A stretch of DNA of 64,000 nucleotides from Acetobacter syzygii (GTDB lineage Bacteria > Pseudomonadota > Alphaproteobacteria > Acetobacterales > Acetobacteraceae), in assembly GCF_000964225.1 (NCBI RefSeq), contig NZ_BAMZ01000024.1:1-64000 (forward strand), read 5' to 3'. Of the stretch, positions 19,409-28,076 are shown in pieces. The stretch's first letter is position 1; each line of letters begins with the position of its first letter. Under the pieces are notes generated by a model. It searched no databases. It saw only the letters and a list, made by a program, of their open reading frames with translations, and had not been told where the DNA came from. Position numbers and translations under genes: made by a program.

Positions 19409-20476
19409 ATGAGTCGTTTTTGGAGCCCCCTTGTGCACACCCTTACGCCGTATGTGCCGGGTGAACAGCCAAAGATTGCCAATCTGATCAAGCTGAACAC
19501 CAATGAATCGCCTTATGGTCCGTCCCCACGTGCGCTGGAGGCCATAAAGGCAGCTACGAACGAGAGTATGCGCCTGTACCCGGACCCGGAGGCTCTGGCC
19601 CTGCGGACAGCACTGGGGCAGCGTGTCGGGCTGGATGCAGCGCATGTGTTTGTTGGCAATGGTTCGGACGAAGTGCTGGCGCACGCTTTTCAGGCTCTGT
19701 TTGCGCATGGGGATCCGTTGCTCTTCCCCGATATCAGTTACAGTTTTTACAAGGTTTATTGCGGTCTGTACAAGCTGCCCTACCGTATGGTGCCCTTAAC
19801 GGCGGACATGCGTATTGCAGTGGAAGATTACGCAGGCCCATGCAGCGGTGTGGTTATTGCCAACCCCAATGCGCCAACAGGTATTGCCCTTGGGCTGGAA
19901 AGCATACGCGCCCTGCTGGAAATGCACCCGGACCGGGTTGTGCTGGTGGATGAGGCCTATGTGGATTTTGGGGCAGAAAGTGCCGTGGCTCTGGTCCGGG
20001 ATTATCCCAATCTGCTGGTTGTGCAGACATTCTCCAAATCCCGTGCGCTGGCGGGGGCGCGGGTTGGCTTTGCCTTTGGGCAGCCCGAGCTGATCGAAGC
20101 TCTGGTGCGGGTCAAGGACAGCTTTAATTCTTACCCGCTGGATCGTCTGGCGCAGGTTGGGGCCACGGCGTCTGTTGAGGATGAGGCATGGTTTACCCAA
20201 AGTGTGCAGCGGGTCATACAAAACCGGAGCCTGTTGAGCACTGGACTGGAAGCTCTTGGTTTTGAAGTCTTGCCGTCCATGGCAAACTTTGTTTACACTC
20301 GCCATCCCGATCGTGATGCAGGAGAACTCGCAGCGCAGTTGAGATCCCGGGCCATTCTTGTCCGGCACCTGAAGGGTGAACGCACAATGGCGTGGTTGCG
20401 CATTACGGTTGGTACGGAAGAGCAGTGTCAGACGTTGCTTGATGTTTTGCGCGATAGTGTTCTTCGCAATTCGTAA
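19409..20476 (+). CDS. hisC: Histidinol-phosphate aminotransferase
   Basis: A 355-residue class I/II PLP aminotransferase that converts imidazole-acetol phosphate and glutamate to histidinol phosphate. It opens [13 protein letters not shown], the HisC signature, then [13 protein letters not shown] and the PLP lysine 210 in [16 protein letters not shown] chose the ATG at 19409 (MSRFWSP); two nearby starts 9 and 21 bases upstream would add only MIR or a few residues. The rest of the his genes are not in this window. Some HisC-type enzymes also transaminate aromatic amino acids. Downstream, inverted repeats at 20506-20545 may form a terminator but lack a T-run. Confidence 0.93.
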   Translation: MSRFWSPLVHTLTPYVPGEQPKIANLIKLNTNESPYGPSPRALEAIKAATNESMRLYPDPEALALRTALGQRVGLDAAHVFVGNGSDEVLAHAFQALFAHGDPLLFPDISYSFYKVYCGLYKLPYRMVPLTADMRIAVEDYAGPCSGVVIANPNAPTGIALGLESIRALLEMHPDRVVLVDEAYVDFGAESAVALVRDYPNLLVVQTFSKSRALAGARVGFAFGQPELIEALVRVKDSFNSYPLDRLAQVGATASVEDEAWFTQSVQRVIQNRSLLSTGLEALGFEVLPSMANFVYTRHPDRDAGELAAQLRSRAILVRHLKGERTMAWLRITVGTEEQCQTLLDVLRDSVLRNS

Positions 20477-20636
20477 AAACCGTCTGGTCATCTATCCGGT
20501 CATCCCAATCTGAATTGGGTCATGTCCGCTTTGTGTCCAAAGCGGGTGCAGCCGGATGGTCAGGTATTAAATTTTTAAGACATAAACCGTGCCGCATACC
20601 CAGCCGCACGGTCTTGATTTGATGGAGGGTCTGTTC

Positions 20637-20912
20637 ATGCGCGCTTTTCGCGGCCAGATGTCTGATAACCAGCCGATCCGGCGTTCTTTGCCGGAAAAAC
20701 AGAAACAACTGCGTGACCTGAAGGAAACGCTGGCGGCCATGAAGTCCCACACGTCTCCTGCATTGAAGGAGAGTGTGCGCAAACGCATAGCCCAACTTGA
20801 GGCAGAGCTTACAGCCGCACCTGTGCTTAAGTCCAACCGTGCCGGTGGGGCTGCTCGCCCCAAGCAGGAACGCACAGCAACACCGCGCCGGCCAACAATA
20901 CGCTCCCTTTAA
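20637..20912 (+). CDS. Small hydrophilic coiled-coil-like protein, unknown function
   Basis: A 91-residue protein. I chose the ATG at 20637, which has a clear GGAGGG about 8 bases upstream. A predicted long helix (residues ~18-60) is rich in charged residues (EKQKQLRDLKETLAAMKS, then RKRIAQLEAEL) in a heptad-like pattern, and the tail is basic and proline-rich. There is no signal peptide, membrane segment or known domain. A convincing terminator hairpin follows at 20930-20959, which supports a monocistronic gene. Confidence 0.65.
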   Translation: MRAFRGQMSDNQPIRRSLPEKQKQLRDLKETLAAMKSHTSPALKESVRKRIAQLEAELTAAPVLKSNRAGGAARPKQERTATPRRPTIRSL

Positions 20913-20929
20913 AAACAGGGTAGAAATGA

Positions 20930-20959
20930 GGGGAGGGGTGGTTGACCGCTCCCCTTTTT
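20930..20959 (+). terminator. Rho-independent terminator after the coiled-coil gene
   Basis: GGGGAG at 20930-20935 pairs with CTCCCC at 20949-20954, and is followed at once by TTTTT. Confidence 0.7.
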
Positions 20960-21074
20960 GTGTGGCTTGTGCGTGTTGTAGAGCCTTTTAGCCTTCACCA
21001 TTGCCGCGATCGGGTGTTTGCGGCGTACTGGAAAAAAACCTCCATAACAGATTAGCAGAACAGGGAGATCGGAA

Positions 21075-22133
21075 TTGGCTGGAACCACTTTATCTCCACT
21101 GGCAGATTTGCTTTCTGAAGGAGGAACCCTGCTGCGTGATGGTCTGGTCTGGGCCATTTACTGCCGTCCCGGTCAGGAGCCGCAGGAACTGGAGCGCGAT
21201 GTTGTTGTTCATCGCCTGACAACTGGGAATTTTCCACCAGAATTTGCCGAAGGTGAGGGGTGGGCATGGTTCCACTTCGATATCGTGCATACCATGTCCC
21301 GCCATCAGATCGAGACCATTCCCTCTCTGCCGGAGGAAGTGCGGCAGGTGCTGACCAATCTGGAACGCAGTACCCGGCTGGAAAGTGAGGGGGATATTGT
21401 TTTTGGCGCGCTTCCCGCGTTTGACGATACCTCGACAGATGATGACCGTAATGTCAGCACCTGGCGTTTTGCTCTGGAGTCGGATTTGCTGCTTACGACC
21501 CGGCGGCATCCCATCCCTGCTCTTGGGGTGGTTTTTCATGAGCTCAAGCGTGGTCTGGTGCCCCGTTCCCCCGCCAAGGTGGTGGACCGTGCCTTGCTGG
21601 AATTTGCCGATACGCTTCGGCGGGACTTTGCTCGTCTGGATGACCAGTTGGATCGGGCGGAAGATGTGCTGCTGATGCTCGACCGCGATACGGATCTGGG
21701 GCGGGTGAGTGGTCTGCTCGGTATGGTGCGTCGTCGTTCCACGGAACTGCGGCGGGTTTTGGCCCCTGTGGACCGTATTTTTCGGGATGAAGAGCTGGAG
21801 TTGCCCGAATGGGCGGAAGATGACCTGAAGGACAGGTCTCACCGGCAGGTCCATGCAGCGCTCGATGACCTTATGGCGCTTCAGGATCGTGCCCGCTCGT
21901 TGCAGGATGAGCTGACCTCCAATCAGGCGGAAGAAACCAACCGACGGCTGTATATTCTGACCGTTGGCACCATTCTTATGTTGCCTGCAACATTGGTGAC
22001 GGGCTTTTTTGGTATGAATACCGGTGGCATGTTCCTGACCAATGGAACATGGGGTACTGTGGACGCTGGCGGGCTGTGTTTTTTAATTATGATGGGAACA
22101 TGGTTCCTGCTTAAGGTTATCCGCTTTTTGTAA
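21075..22133 (+). CDS. CorA/ZntB-type divalent cation transporter
   Basis: A 352-residue inner-membrane protein of the CorA superfamily. The large N-terminal cytoplasmic domain (1-~285) ends in long charged helices. Two transmembrane segments close the protein (ILTVGTILMLPATLVTGFF and GGLCFLIMMGTWFLLKVI) with the GMN selectivity motif between them (FFGMNTGG). Length and the negatively charged helix region fit ZntB, a zinc transporter, as well as CorA (magnesium). I cannot separate these by eye. The start is TTG at 21075 with CAGGGAG 8 bases upstream; no better start fits the family N-terminus. Confidence 0.88.
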   Translation: MAGTTLSPLADLLSEGGTLLRDGLVWAIYCRPGQEPQELERDVVVHRLTTGNFPPEFAEGEGWAWFHFDIVHTMSRHQIETIPSLPEEVRQVLTNLERSTRLESEGDIVFGALPAFDDTSTDDDRNVSTWRFALESDLLLTTRRHPIPALGVVFHELKRGLVPRSPAKVVDRALLEFADTLRRDFARLDDQLDRAEDVLLMLDRDTDLGRVSGLLGMVRRRSTELRRVLAPVDRIFRDEELELPEWAEDDLKDRSHRQVHAALDDLMALQDRARSLQDELTSNQAEETNRRLYILTVGTILMLPATLVTGFFGMNTGGMFLTNGTWGTVDAGGLCFLIMMGTWFLLKVIRFL

Positions 22134-22452
22134 GGGGCGGTGGCAGCACTTTTTTGCAGAATGTGTGGATCAGGCCAAAATTGTGGTGCTGGGCCTGCTT
22201 TGCCATAAAATAAACCAGATTGAACGCTACAGCCCCGAACTGGAGACGTGTGGGAACTCTTGGTGGTTTCTGGCATGTGGGGTATGCACGTATAAACAGA
22301 TGGTTGCATTTTTTGGCCCGGTTATGCTGCACCCGGCGTGGATCAGGCTACGCTTCCTGTACCAAGGCAAGGATGGATTAAACAGCATGACAGGCAGACA
22401 GGCCCCTTACAGGATGCAAGACTGTTGTGCCGTCAGTCAGTTACGCAATGTT
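22134..22452. other. Intergenic region before the SLT-SPOR gene
   Basis: About 320 bases with no gene, RNA or operator that I can support. The downstream frame stays open through all of it (back to 22165), but the translated residues are Cys- and Trp-rich and unlike a protein start, and they would bury the lipoprotein signal peptide. Confidence 0.5.
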
Positions 22453-23805
22453 ATGAGCAGGTTCAAAAGCGTGCTGGCCTTGGGCCTTCTGGCCCTGCTT
22501 GCCGCCTGCGCGGGACAGCCCGGAGGGACTGACACGGACGTGCCAGTTGCGCAGGAAGCCGAGTTTTACCGCGAACATGCCCGTTCCTACTATGCTCCGC
22601 CCGGCCCACCAGAGGATCCGTGGGGGCCATATATTCAGGAAGCATCCAAACGGTTTGATGTGCCGGAGGAATGGGTCCGCGCCGTTATTCAGCAGGAATC
22701 GGGGGGGCGGTTATTCCATGATGGTCAGCTGGTTACATCTGGCCCCGGCGCCATGGGGTTAATGCAGCTTATGCCCCCAACGTATGACGAAATGCGCGCC
22801 GCCTATAACCTTGGGAGCGATGCGTACGAACCGCATGATAATATTATGGCGGGCACGGCCTATTTGCGTCAGCTATACGATGTATATGGTTCTCCGGGCT
22901 TTTTGGCGGCCTATAATGCTGGTCCCGGTCGGCTGGAAGATTTTATTACCCGCAATCGCACCCTTCCGCGGGAGACGCGGAATTATGTTGCCTCCATAGG
23001 GCGGCGTATTGTTGGCATTTCGCCGCTTAACCGCTCTCAGGCGGATATGCAGGTGGCAAGCCATGATTCGTTTGCACAAAGCGCGGCAGGGGTTTCTGCA
23101 GCCCGTACGCAGGGAGGGATCAGTGCGGTCCGGGCAGCGTGGTCTAATCGCCAGCAGGGTACCATGCAGCCGGTACAGGTGGCAGACGCCATTGGTGGGG
23201 ATGATACATCGGCGGACAGTGCGGCTGTACAGGCTGGTTCTTACGGGCAGGGCTGGCACCCTGTTTCACGTAAAACGCGGGTTGATGGGTTAACGGAAAG
23301 TCCGGCGGATGTGCGGGCAATCTGGGCCAAGCGGCTGGGAGCCTCTGCCCAGACAGCGGAGCAGACAACCCCGGTACAGGTTGCCCAGACAACAGATGAT
23401 ACGGCGGAAGCATCCCCCCCGGTAATAGAAAGCGGGGTGGAAAGTGCAGAACCAGCCCGTGTCGCGCTGGCGCAGGGGCATACAGAAGGGAATTTACGCC
23501 TGTTCTCAAGCGCCCATGCAGAGCCAGCCCCCCTGCTCAGCAGGAAGGTGCGGGGGCAGGAGGCTAAAAACTGGGCTATTCAGGTTGGGGCATTCAGTTC
23601 CGCTGCTTTGGCCCAGCAGGCATCAGGGCGTGCCCAGCATCAGGAAAGTCTTTTGTCTGGCGCGCATGTTCAGATTGCTGCGGTGCAGGCAGCAAAAGGG
23701 CGGCTATATCGCGCCCGTTTGACCAATCTTTCCCACACGGATGCACTGGGCGCATGCCGCAAAATGAGCGGCTGCGTTGTGATTTCCCCCGAATCGCGGC
23801 CCTGA
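22453..23805 (+). CDS. Lipoprotein lytic transglycosylase with C-terminal SPOR domain
   Basis: A 450-residue peptidoglycan-cleaving lipoprotein. The signal peptide ends in a lipobox LAAC (Cys19). The SLT family 1 domain (residues ~57-185) has the catalytic Glu82 in QQESGG, then GAMGLMQLMP and the AYNAGPG motif. A low-complexity linker of about 180 residues follows. The C-terminal SPOR domain (~370-450, WAIQVGAFSSAALAQQ) binds denuded septal peptidoglycan. This combination suggests a role at the division site in the periplasm. I chose ATG 22453 for the signal peptide; there is no strong ribosome binding site, and an ATG at 22387 would add 22 residues. Confidence 0.88.
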   Translation: MSRFKSVLALGLLALLAACAGQPGGTDTDVPVAQEAEFYREHARSYYAPPGPPEDPWGPYIQEASKRFDVPEEWVRAVIQQESGGRLFHDGQLVTSGPGAMGLMQLMPPTYDEMRAAYNLGSDAYEPHDNIMAGTAYLRQLYDVYGSPGFLAAYNAGPGRLEDFITRNRTLPRETRNYVASIGRRIVGISPLNRSQADMQVASHDSFAQSAAGVSAARTQGGISAVRAAWSNRQQGTMQPVQVADAIGGDDTSADSAAVQAGSYGQGWHPVSRKTRVDGLTESPADVRAIWAKRLGASAQTAEQTTPVQVAQTTDDTAEASPPVIESGVESAEPARVALAQGHTEGNLRLFSSAHAEPAPLLSRKVRGQEAKNWAIQVGAFSSAALAQQASGRAQHQESLLSGAHVQIAAVQAAKGRLYRARLTNLSHTDALGACRKMSGCVVISPESRP

Positions 23806-23815
23806 GTGGGTGGTA

Positions 23816-24778
23816 TTATCCGGCCGGGGCTGCAGGTTTGGCAGCCGAAGGTGGTTTGCCTCCGGGGGACGTAAGTGGTGCGTTATCGCGGCCTGAATAA
23901 CGATCAATAATCTGTTTGGTGGCGGCCGCAGCCTCCTGCGCGGCAGCTACGGCCACATCGCCCCAATACTGGTCGAGCGAGTGGGCGTCTATGTCGTGGA
24001 GTTGTGTTGCAGCACCGGCTTCCTTGCCATTGCTGTCCACCACCCGCCAGACAATTTCAATATGTTCCTGAGGATGGCCGGTTGTGCCCGCCGGACCGGG
24101 GGTAAGCCGGACTGTGGAGGTCACGGTAAAGTCAGCATTTTTGGCGGTGTTCTGAATAGTATCGGCACTATCGCGGAAGGAGGCAATAAATGCCTGTGCC
24201 AGCGCAGTATTGCCGTCCCCCGGTGCGCCGCTGACACCTGCAAAATAGACCTTTGCCGCGCGGTGTTTGAGACTGTGCGGGTCTTTATCCATATCATCCG
24301 CCTGAATGCCTGTAAGAACCGAGGCAATGCGTACGGCGGCATCCTGCGCAACGGCGGTAAAGAGCGCATCGCTGCCTGTGGACCATTGCTCCACAGGAAC
24401 GGGCTGGCCTTCCTGAGTGGCTCTGACCGTGTTTTTGGGGGTCATGACCGTATAGATCGGTACAACCTGCCCGTTACGGAGTTCCGCCTGCATATTGAGC
24501 CACCAGTCCCCCTTGCGGGTAGGCTGGGCTATGGCAGGAATGGTCTGCTGGAGCAGTTCTGCGGCAACATCCTTTGCCCACAGGCTGGCGTTGGCATCAG
24601 ACAGAAGGGCGTTAGCGGGGGTGGGCACATCCAGCCTGGATGGTGGAGCACTACCTGCCAGTCCGGGGCCATTTTGGCCAGAATGGGCAAATGGGTGTGG
24701 CACATCCAGACACCCACTTAACAGCAGAAGGGCAGAGCAGGGTAAGGCCAAACGTAAAGATTTTTGGCGACGTATCAT
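23816..24778 (-). CDS. Lipoprotein of unknown function in the lgt operon
   Basis: A 320-residue putative lipoprotein with a lipobox LLSGC (Cys23). The mature part is hydrophilic, without a membrane segment, and ends in a Pro/Ala-rich tail. Segments such as VRLTPGPAGTT and HIEIVWRVVDSNGKEAG suggest a beta-rich periplasmic domain, but I recognise no family. Its ATG overlaps the pgeF stop by 4 bp, so it is the last member of the lgt-midA-pgeF operon. Having a lipoprotein made next to Lgt is suggestive, but Lgt acts on all lipoproteins. It converges on the SLT-SPOR gene, 10 bp away. Confidence 0.8.
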   Translation of the reverse strand: MIRRQKSLRLALPCSALLLLSGCLDVPHPFAHSGQNGPGLAGSAPPSRLDVPTPANALLSDANASLWAKDVAAELLQQTIPAIAQPTRKGDWWLNMQAELRNGQVVPIYTVMTPKNTVRATQEGQPVPVEQWSTGSDALFTAVAQDAAVRIASVLTGIQADDMDKDPHSLKHRAAKVYFAGVSGAPGDGNTALAQAFIASFRDSADTIQNTAKNADFTVTSTVRLTPGPAGTTGHPQEHIEIVWRVVDSNGKEAGAATQLHDIDAHSLDQYWGDVAVAAAQEAAAATKQIIDRYSGRDNAPLTSPGGKPPSAAKPAAPAG

Positions 24779-25578
24779 CCGTTGCGGGTTCCCGTAGCGA
24801 TAACAGAAATCTGGTGTCCTATGGGGCCACCGCCAGCGAGTGTCCGCCGCCTGTGGCTAAAAAAGCGTGTTTCATCACCCAGCGTATCCACACCCAGAGC
24901 GGCAGCATGGTGAATGCCAGCGCGCTGGAGGCGAAAAACGCACCATCCAGCCAGATCAAACTGGTAATGACCAGCCCGCTTGCCGGGGGAAAAAAACTGT
25001 GCAGCCTGCCGGTCTGTGCTGGTAATGGCTGAGTGCATGTCCTCAGCCGTTTCATAGCTTTCCTGCGCAATGCAGGGGCCAACAACAGCACTCAGGCTGT
25101 CTCGCTGGGCACCAAGGGCCAGCATGGCATCTATTGTGGCTTCCAGTACGCCGCTTAATGCTCCCCGCCATCCTGCGTGTGCAGCACCCACAATTGTGCC
25201 CTGAGCATTGCTGAACAGAACAGGTGCGCAATCGGCGGTAATAACGCTTATGGCCAGTTCAGGGTGGTTGGTAACCAGCGCATCGGCTGCGGCACCACTG
25301 CCCGCAGGCCACGCGTTTGTTGCCGTGATAACGGTTGGTCCATGCACCTGTGTAACGCCAAGCAGGCAGTCGGGTTGTACGCCCATATGTTGGGCAACAC
25401 GAGCCCGGTTTTCTGCCAGATTTTCAGCTGTATCGCCGGATTTTGTGGAGCAGTTCAGGCTTGCATATGGCCCGGTGGACACGCCGCCTTCTCTGGTAAA
25501 AAAACCATGCCGGGTCTGCTCCAGCAATGGGCTGGTCAGGGGGGCAAGTCTGGACGGTACCGTGGGGGAATGGGTCAT
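24775..25578 (-). CDS. pgeF: PgeF/YfiH family multicopper-type protein (LACC1 family)
   Basis: A 267-residue protein of the YfiH/DUF152 family. The conserved metal-binding residues are visible: His79 in TQVHG, Cys117 in TADCAPV and His134 in AAHAGWRG. The family includes purine nucleoside phosphorylase/adenosine deaminase activities (human LACC1). In E. coli the protein (PgeF) edits a peptidoglycan precursor error by removing L-Ser wrongly added to UDP-MurNAc. The gene overlaps midA by 4 bp upstream and the lipoprotein gene by 4 bp downstream. The lgt-midA-pgeF order is common in alphaproteobacteria. Confidence 0.92.
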   Translation of the reverse strand: MTHSPTVPSRLAPLTSPLLEQTRHGFFTREGGVSTGPYASLNCSTKSGDTAENLAENRARVAQHMGVQPDCLLGVTQVHGPTVITATNAWPAGSGAAADALVTNHPELAISVITADCAPVLFSNAQGTIVGAAHAGWRGALSGVLEATIDAMLALGAQRDSLSAVVGPCIAQESYETAEDMHSAITSTDRQAAQFFSPGKRAGHYQFDLAGWCVFRLQRAGIHHAAALGVDTLGDETRFFSHRRRTLAGGGPIGHQISVIATGTRNG

Positions 25579-26603
25579 GCAACCGGACCTTTCGTAAAGC
25601 CGGGGGGAGTGGGCAAGGTCGGTGTTGCCAAAGCCATGACCTTGAACAGATGGCCCATTTTTTCTGGTGCGACCAGCCGGTCAGCGGCCGAGCGCAGTAT
25701 GGCTGCATCCTGTGGGGTTGCGCGGCTTGCCAGCTGCTCCGTGCGCTCCATGATGCCAAGATGACGTAAAAAATCACCCTGATCTTCTGTGCCATACGTG
25801 GCAGCTTCTGCTTTGCGGCCAACGGCAAGGAGTGCTGTAAAATCCACATGGGTGGTCAGGTCTGCTTCCCCCTCTTCCGCCTGAAGCGGGTGCGCAGGTC
25901 GGGCGTGGCGTAAGGCCTGAAGGGAGTCACCTGTAGAATTTGTGTTGTGCCCATAATCAATAAACAGGGCAACACCGGGGGAATGGGCAAACCTGCGTGC
26001 CAGATCGCGCACAATGTGCTGGGCCTGTTCGCATATCTCTACCACTGTATTGGGTTCCAGTACGCGGCTATCCGGCAGCGATGGCGCCGGGCAGGAAATA
26101 AGTTCCAGCGTTTTGTTGGCAACGTAATGTTCGTGCCAGCCGGTTTTGGTCTGGATAAACTGGCGGACAGGCAAAGCATCTAAAAATTCATTGGCCAGCA
26201 GGATCATGGGGCCTGCTGGTATGTCGCCAACATGTTTATGCCAGACTGGCTGCGCATAAGGTTTGAGAATTTCTGCCTGAACCTGCCGCAACCGGGGCGA
26301 TGTTTCGACCAGATGCACACTGAGTGCCTGCGCCATATCGGGTGCCTGACGGGTAATCACCCGCAGTGCATCGGCCATAAGCGTACCCCGACCGGGCCCG
26401 GCTTCGGCGAGGATAAGCTTGGCGGGGCTGCCCATGCCCTGCCAGACGGTAATGGCCCACGCACCCAGCAGCTCGCCAAAAACCTGAGAAATTTCAGGCG
26501 CGGTAATAAAGTCCGACAGGAACGGAGTTTCCGCATAATACTGGGCATTTACCCGCGCCATAAAGTGGTCAAGTCGCTCTGCGTTGTAGATGTGTGCTGC
26601 CAT
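25575..26603 (-). CDS. MidA family SAM-dependent methyltransferase (NDUFAF7-like)
   Basis: A 342-residue protein of the DUF185/MidA family. The family includes mitochondrial NDUFAF7, which dimethylates an arginine of a complex I subunit. An N-terminal YYAETPFLSDFITAPEISQVFGELLGAW stretch is diagnostic. LAEAGPGRGTLMADAL forms the SAM-binding loop and VALFIDYGH ends the fold. I placed the start at ATG 26603, 8 bp after the lgt stop; the frame is open far upstream, antisense to nothing but inside lgt. In bacteria a complex I or ribosome target has not been settled. Confidence 0.9.
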   Translation of the reverse strand: MAAHIYNAERLDHFMARVNAQYYAETPFLSDFITAPEISQVFGELLGAWAITVWQGMGSPAKLILAEAGPGRGTLMADALRVITRQAPDMAQALSVHLVETSPRLRQVQAEILKPYAQPVWHKHVGDIPAGPMILLANEFLDALPVRQFIQTKTGWHEHYVANKTLELISCPAPSLPDSRVLEPNTVVEICEQAQHIVRDLARRFAHSPGVALFIDYGHNTNSTGDSLQALRHARPAHPLQAEEGEADLTTHVDFTALLAVGRKAEAATYGTEDQGDFLRHLGIMERTEQLASRATPQDAAILRSAADRLVAPEKMGHLFKVMALATPTLPTPPGFTKGPVA

Positions 26604-26611
26604 AGTTCCGT

Positions 26612-27460
26612 TCAGTTTTTTTCGCCGGGTTGATTTTGCGGGTCGGGCAGACCTGTGTAAATGGGCTGCCGGCGGGCGTTGACCATAAGAGCAATACCTG
26701 CAAGCAGCATGGGTATGCACAGGAGTTGCCCCATTGTAATGCCGCCGGGCAGATAGCCAAGAAAAGAGTCTGGCTCGCGGAAAAATTCGCAAAACGACCG
26801 CGCACACGCATACCCCGCCAAGAACATGCCCGCCAGAAAGCCAGGATGCTCGCGTACGGATTGGCGGCGGGAGGTTATGTACAGGACCAGAAACAGCAAA
26901 AGCCCTTCGGTCAGGGATTCGTAGAGCTGGGAAGGATGCCGGGGGATAGGTCCGCCAGTCGGGAAAATCATGGCCCATGGCAAGCTGGCCGGTGCTTCGC
27001 GGCCCCATAGCTCCCCGTTAATAAAGTTGGCCAGCCGCCCCAGCCCCAGCCCAATGGGCACTGCCACGGTTACGCGGTCCGCAAAGGCCAGAAAGTTGAG
27101 TTTGTACCGCCATGTAAACAGCACCATGGCGGTAATGACCCCCAGCGCTCCACCATGGAAGGACATGCCACCATGCCACACCTGAAGGATGGAGAGCGGA
27201 TGGCTGAGGTAATAGCCAGGCTGGTAGAACAGAACATAACCAAGCCGCCCGCCTACAAGCACCCCAATAGTAACCCATGTTAAAAAGTCATCTGCCAGAA
27301 CTGCCGTGCCAGCACGTGGGGGCAGGGCAACCAGTTTGCGAAGCAGCATAATGCCCAGCACAATGCCCAGAATATAGGACAGGGCATACCAGCGAACGGC
27401 TAATGGACCGAAATGCACCAGCACCGGGTCGAACTGTGGAAACATCAGAACAGGAAGCAT
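26612..27460 (-). CDS. lgt: Prolipoprotein diacylglyceryl transferase
   Basis: A 282-residue inner-membrane enzyme that transfers diacylglycerol from phosphatidylglycerol to the lipobox cysteine of prelipoproteins. About seven hydrophobic segments are present. The Lgt signature is visible as GLGRLANFINGELWGR (near residue 140), and HGGALG and HPSQLYES flank it. The start at 27460 gives MLPVLMFPQFDP, the usual N-terminus. It is the first gene of the lgt-midA-pgeF-lipoprotein operon. This window contains several of its likely substrates. Confidence 0.96.
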   Translation of the reverse strand: MLPVLMFPQFDPVLVHFGPLAVRWYALSYILGIVLGIMLLRKLVALPPRAGTAVLADDFLTWVTIGVLVGGRLGYVLFYQPGYYLSHPLSILQVWHGGMSFHGGALGVITAMVLFTWRYKLNFLAFADRVTVAVPIGLGLGRLANFINGELWGREAPASLPWAMIFPTGGPIPRHPSQLYESLTEGLLLFLVLYITSRRQSVREHPGFLAGMFLAGYACARSFCEFFREPDSFLGYLPGGITMGQLLCIPMLLAGIALMVNARRQPIYTGLPDPQNQPGEKN

Positions 27461-27719
27461 GGAGGCGTTAATCCGGTGCGTAAGAGGGGTCAGGGTAAAC
27501 GCGGTATGCTGTCAGATGGGCTGGCCCAAAAAACCGCATCACCACTGGGTTAAGGTCATGCGTGACTATAAAGGGGGTGCCTGTTCACTCCAAGCCAGCA
27601 AATGCGCGGTATGCAGGCAAAGGGCGCAAAAACAGGCGATGGGCTGGTAGTCACAGAGGGTTCAGTTTTCTATTATGCCCGGTATTACCTCTTTTCTGTA
27701 TGATAGTAAGGTCTTACTC

Positions 27720-28022
27720 ATGAGTGATGAAATTACAGTCGTGGCCATTCTCAAAACCAAACCGGGCTGCGAGCAGGAGGTGGCAAAAGCCATGGCTGCC
27801 TGTGCGGCTCCCTCCCGCGCGGAGGCAACAAACCGCCAGTATGTGCCCAACCGTGATCTGGATGACCCGCAGACGCTGATTTTTATTGAACGCTGGGCCA
27901 GCCGTCAGGCTTTGGCGGACCATATGGAAACACCCCATTTTAAAAAGCTGGCTTCTGATCTGGAAGGGCAGCTTGATGCACCATTGCAGGTGCATATTCT
28001 ACAGCCTGTTCCCGGGGTTTGA
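27720..28022 (+). CDS. Antibiotic biosynthesis monooxygenase (ABM) domain protein, YgiN-like
   Basis: A 100-residue single ABM-domain protein (ITVVAILKTKPGCEQEVAKAM at the start, QTLIFIERWASRQALADHMETPHF in the middle). Such dimeric ferredoxin-fold proteins include quinol monooxygenase YgiN and various heme or polyketide oxygenases. I prefer the ATG at 27720 (MSDEITV) to a start 15 codons upstream. It is a single gene with a strong bidirectional terminator just after it. Substrate unknown. Confidence 0.85.
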   Translation: MSDEITVVAILKTKPGCEQEVAKAMAACAAPSRAEATNRQYVPNRDLDDPQTLIFIERWASRQALADHMETPHFKKLASDLEGQLDAPLQVHILQPVPGV

Positions 28023-28032
28023 TGCGTTGCCG

Positions 28033-28076
28033 CCCTCCCCCCTGCATTATGTATGCAGGGGGGAGGGGTGGTTTTT
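28033..28076. terminator. Bidirectional terminator between the ABM gene and lactate permease gene
   Basis: A GC-rich hairpin pairs CCCTCCCCCCTGCAT (28033-28047) with ATGCAGGGGGGAGGG (28053-28067), with a 5-base loop. GTGGTTTTTAA follows on the plus strand. It separates two convergent genes. Confidence 0.8.

Noticed and set aside
20506-20545. Inverted repeats after hisC as a terminator
   Set aside because: Two short stems are present (CCAAT/ATTGG and CCGCTTTG/CAAAGCGG) but neither has a T-run. I mention it only under hisC.
22165-22452. A long N-terminal extension of the SLT-SPOR protein
   Set aside because: It would bury the lipoprotein signal peptide, and its residues are unlike the family.
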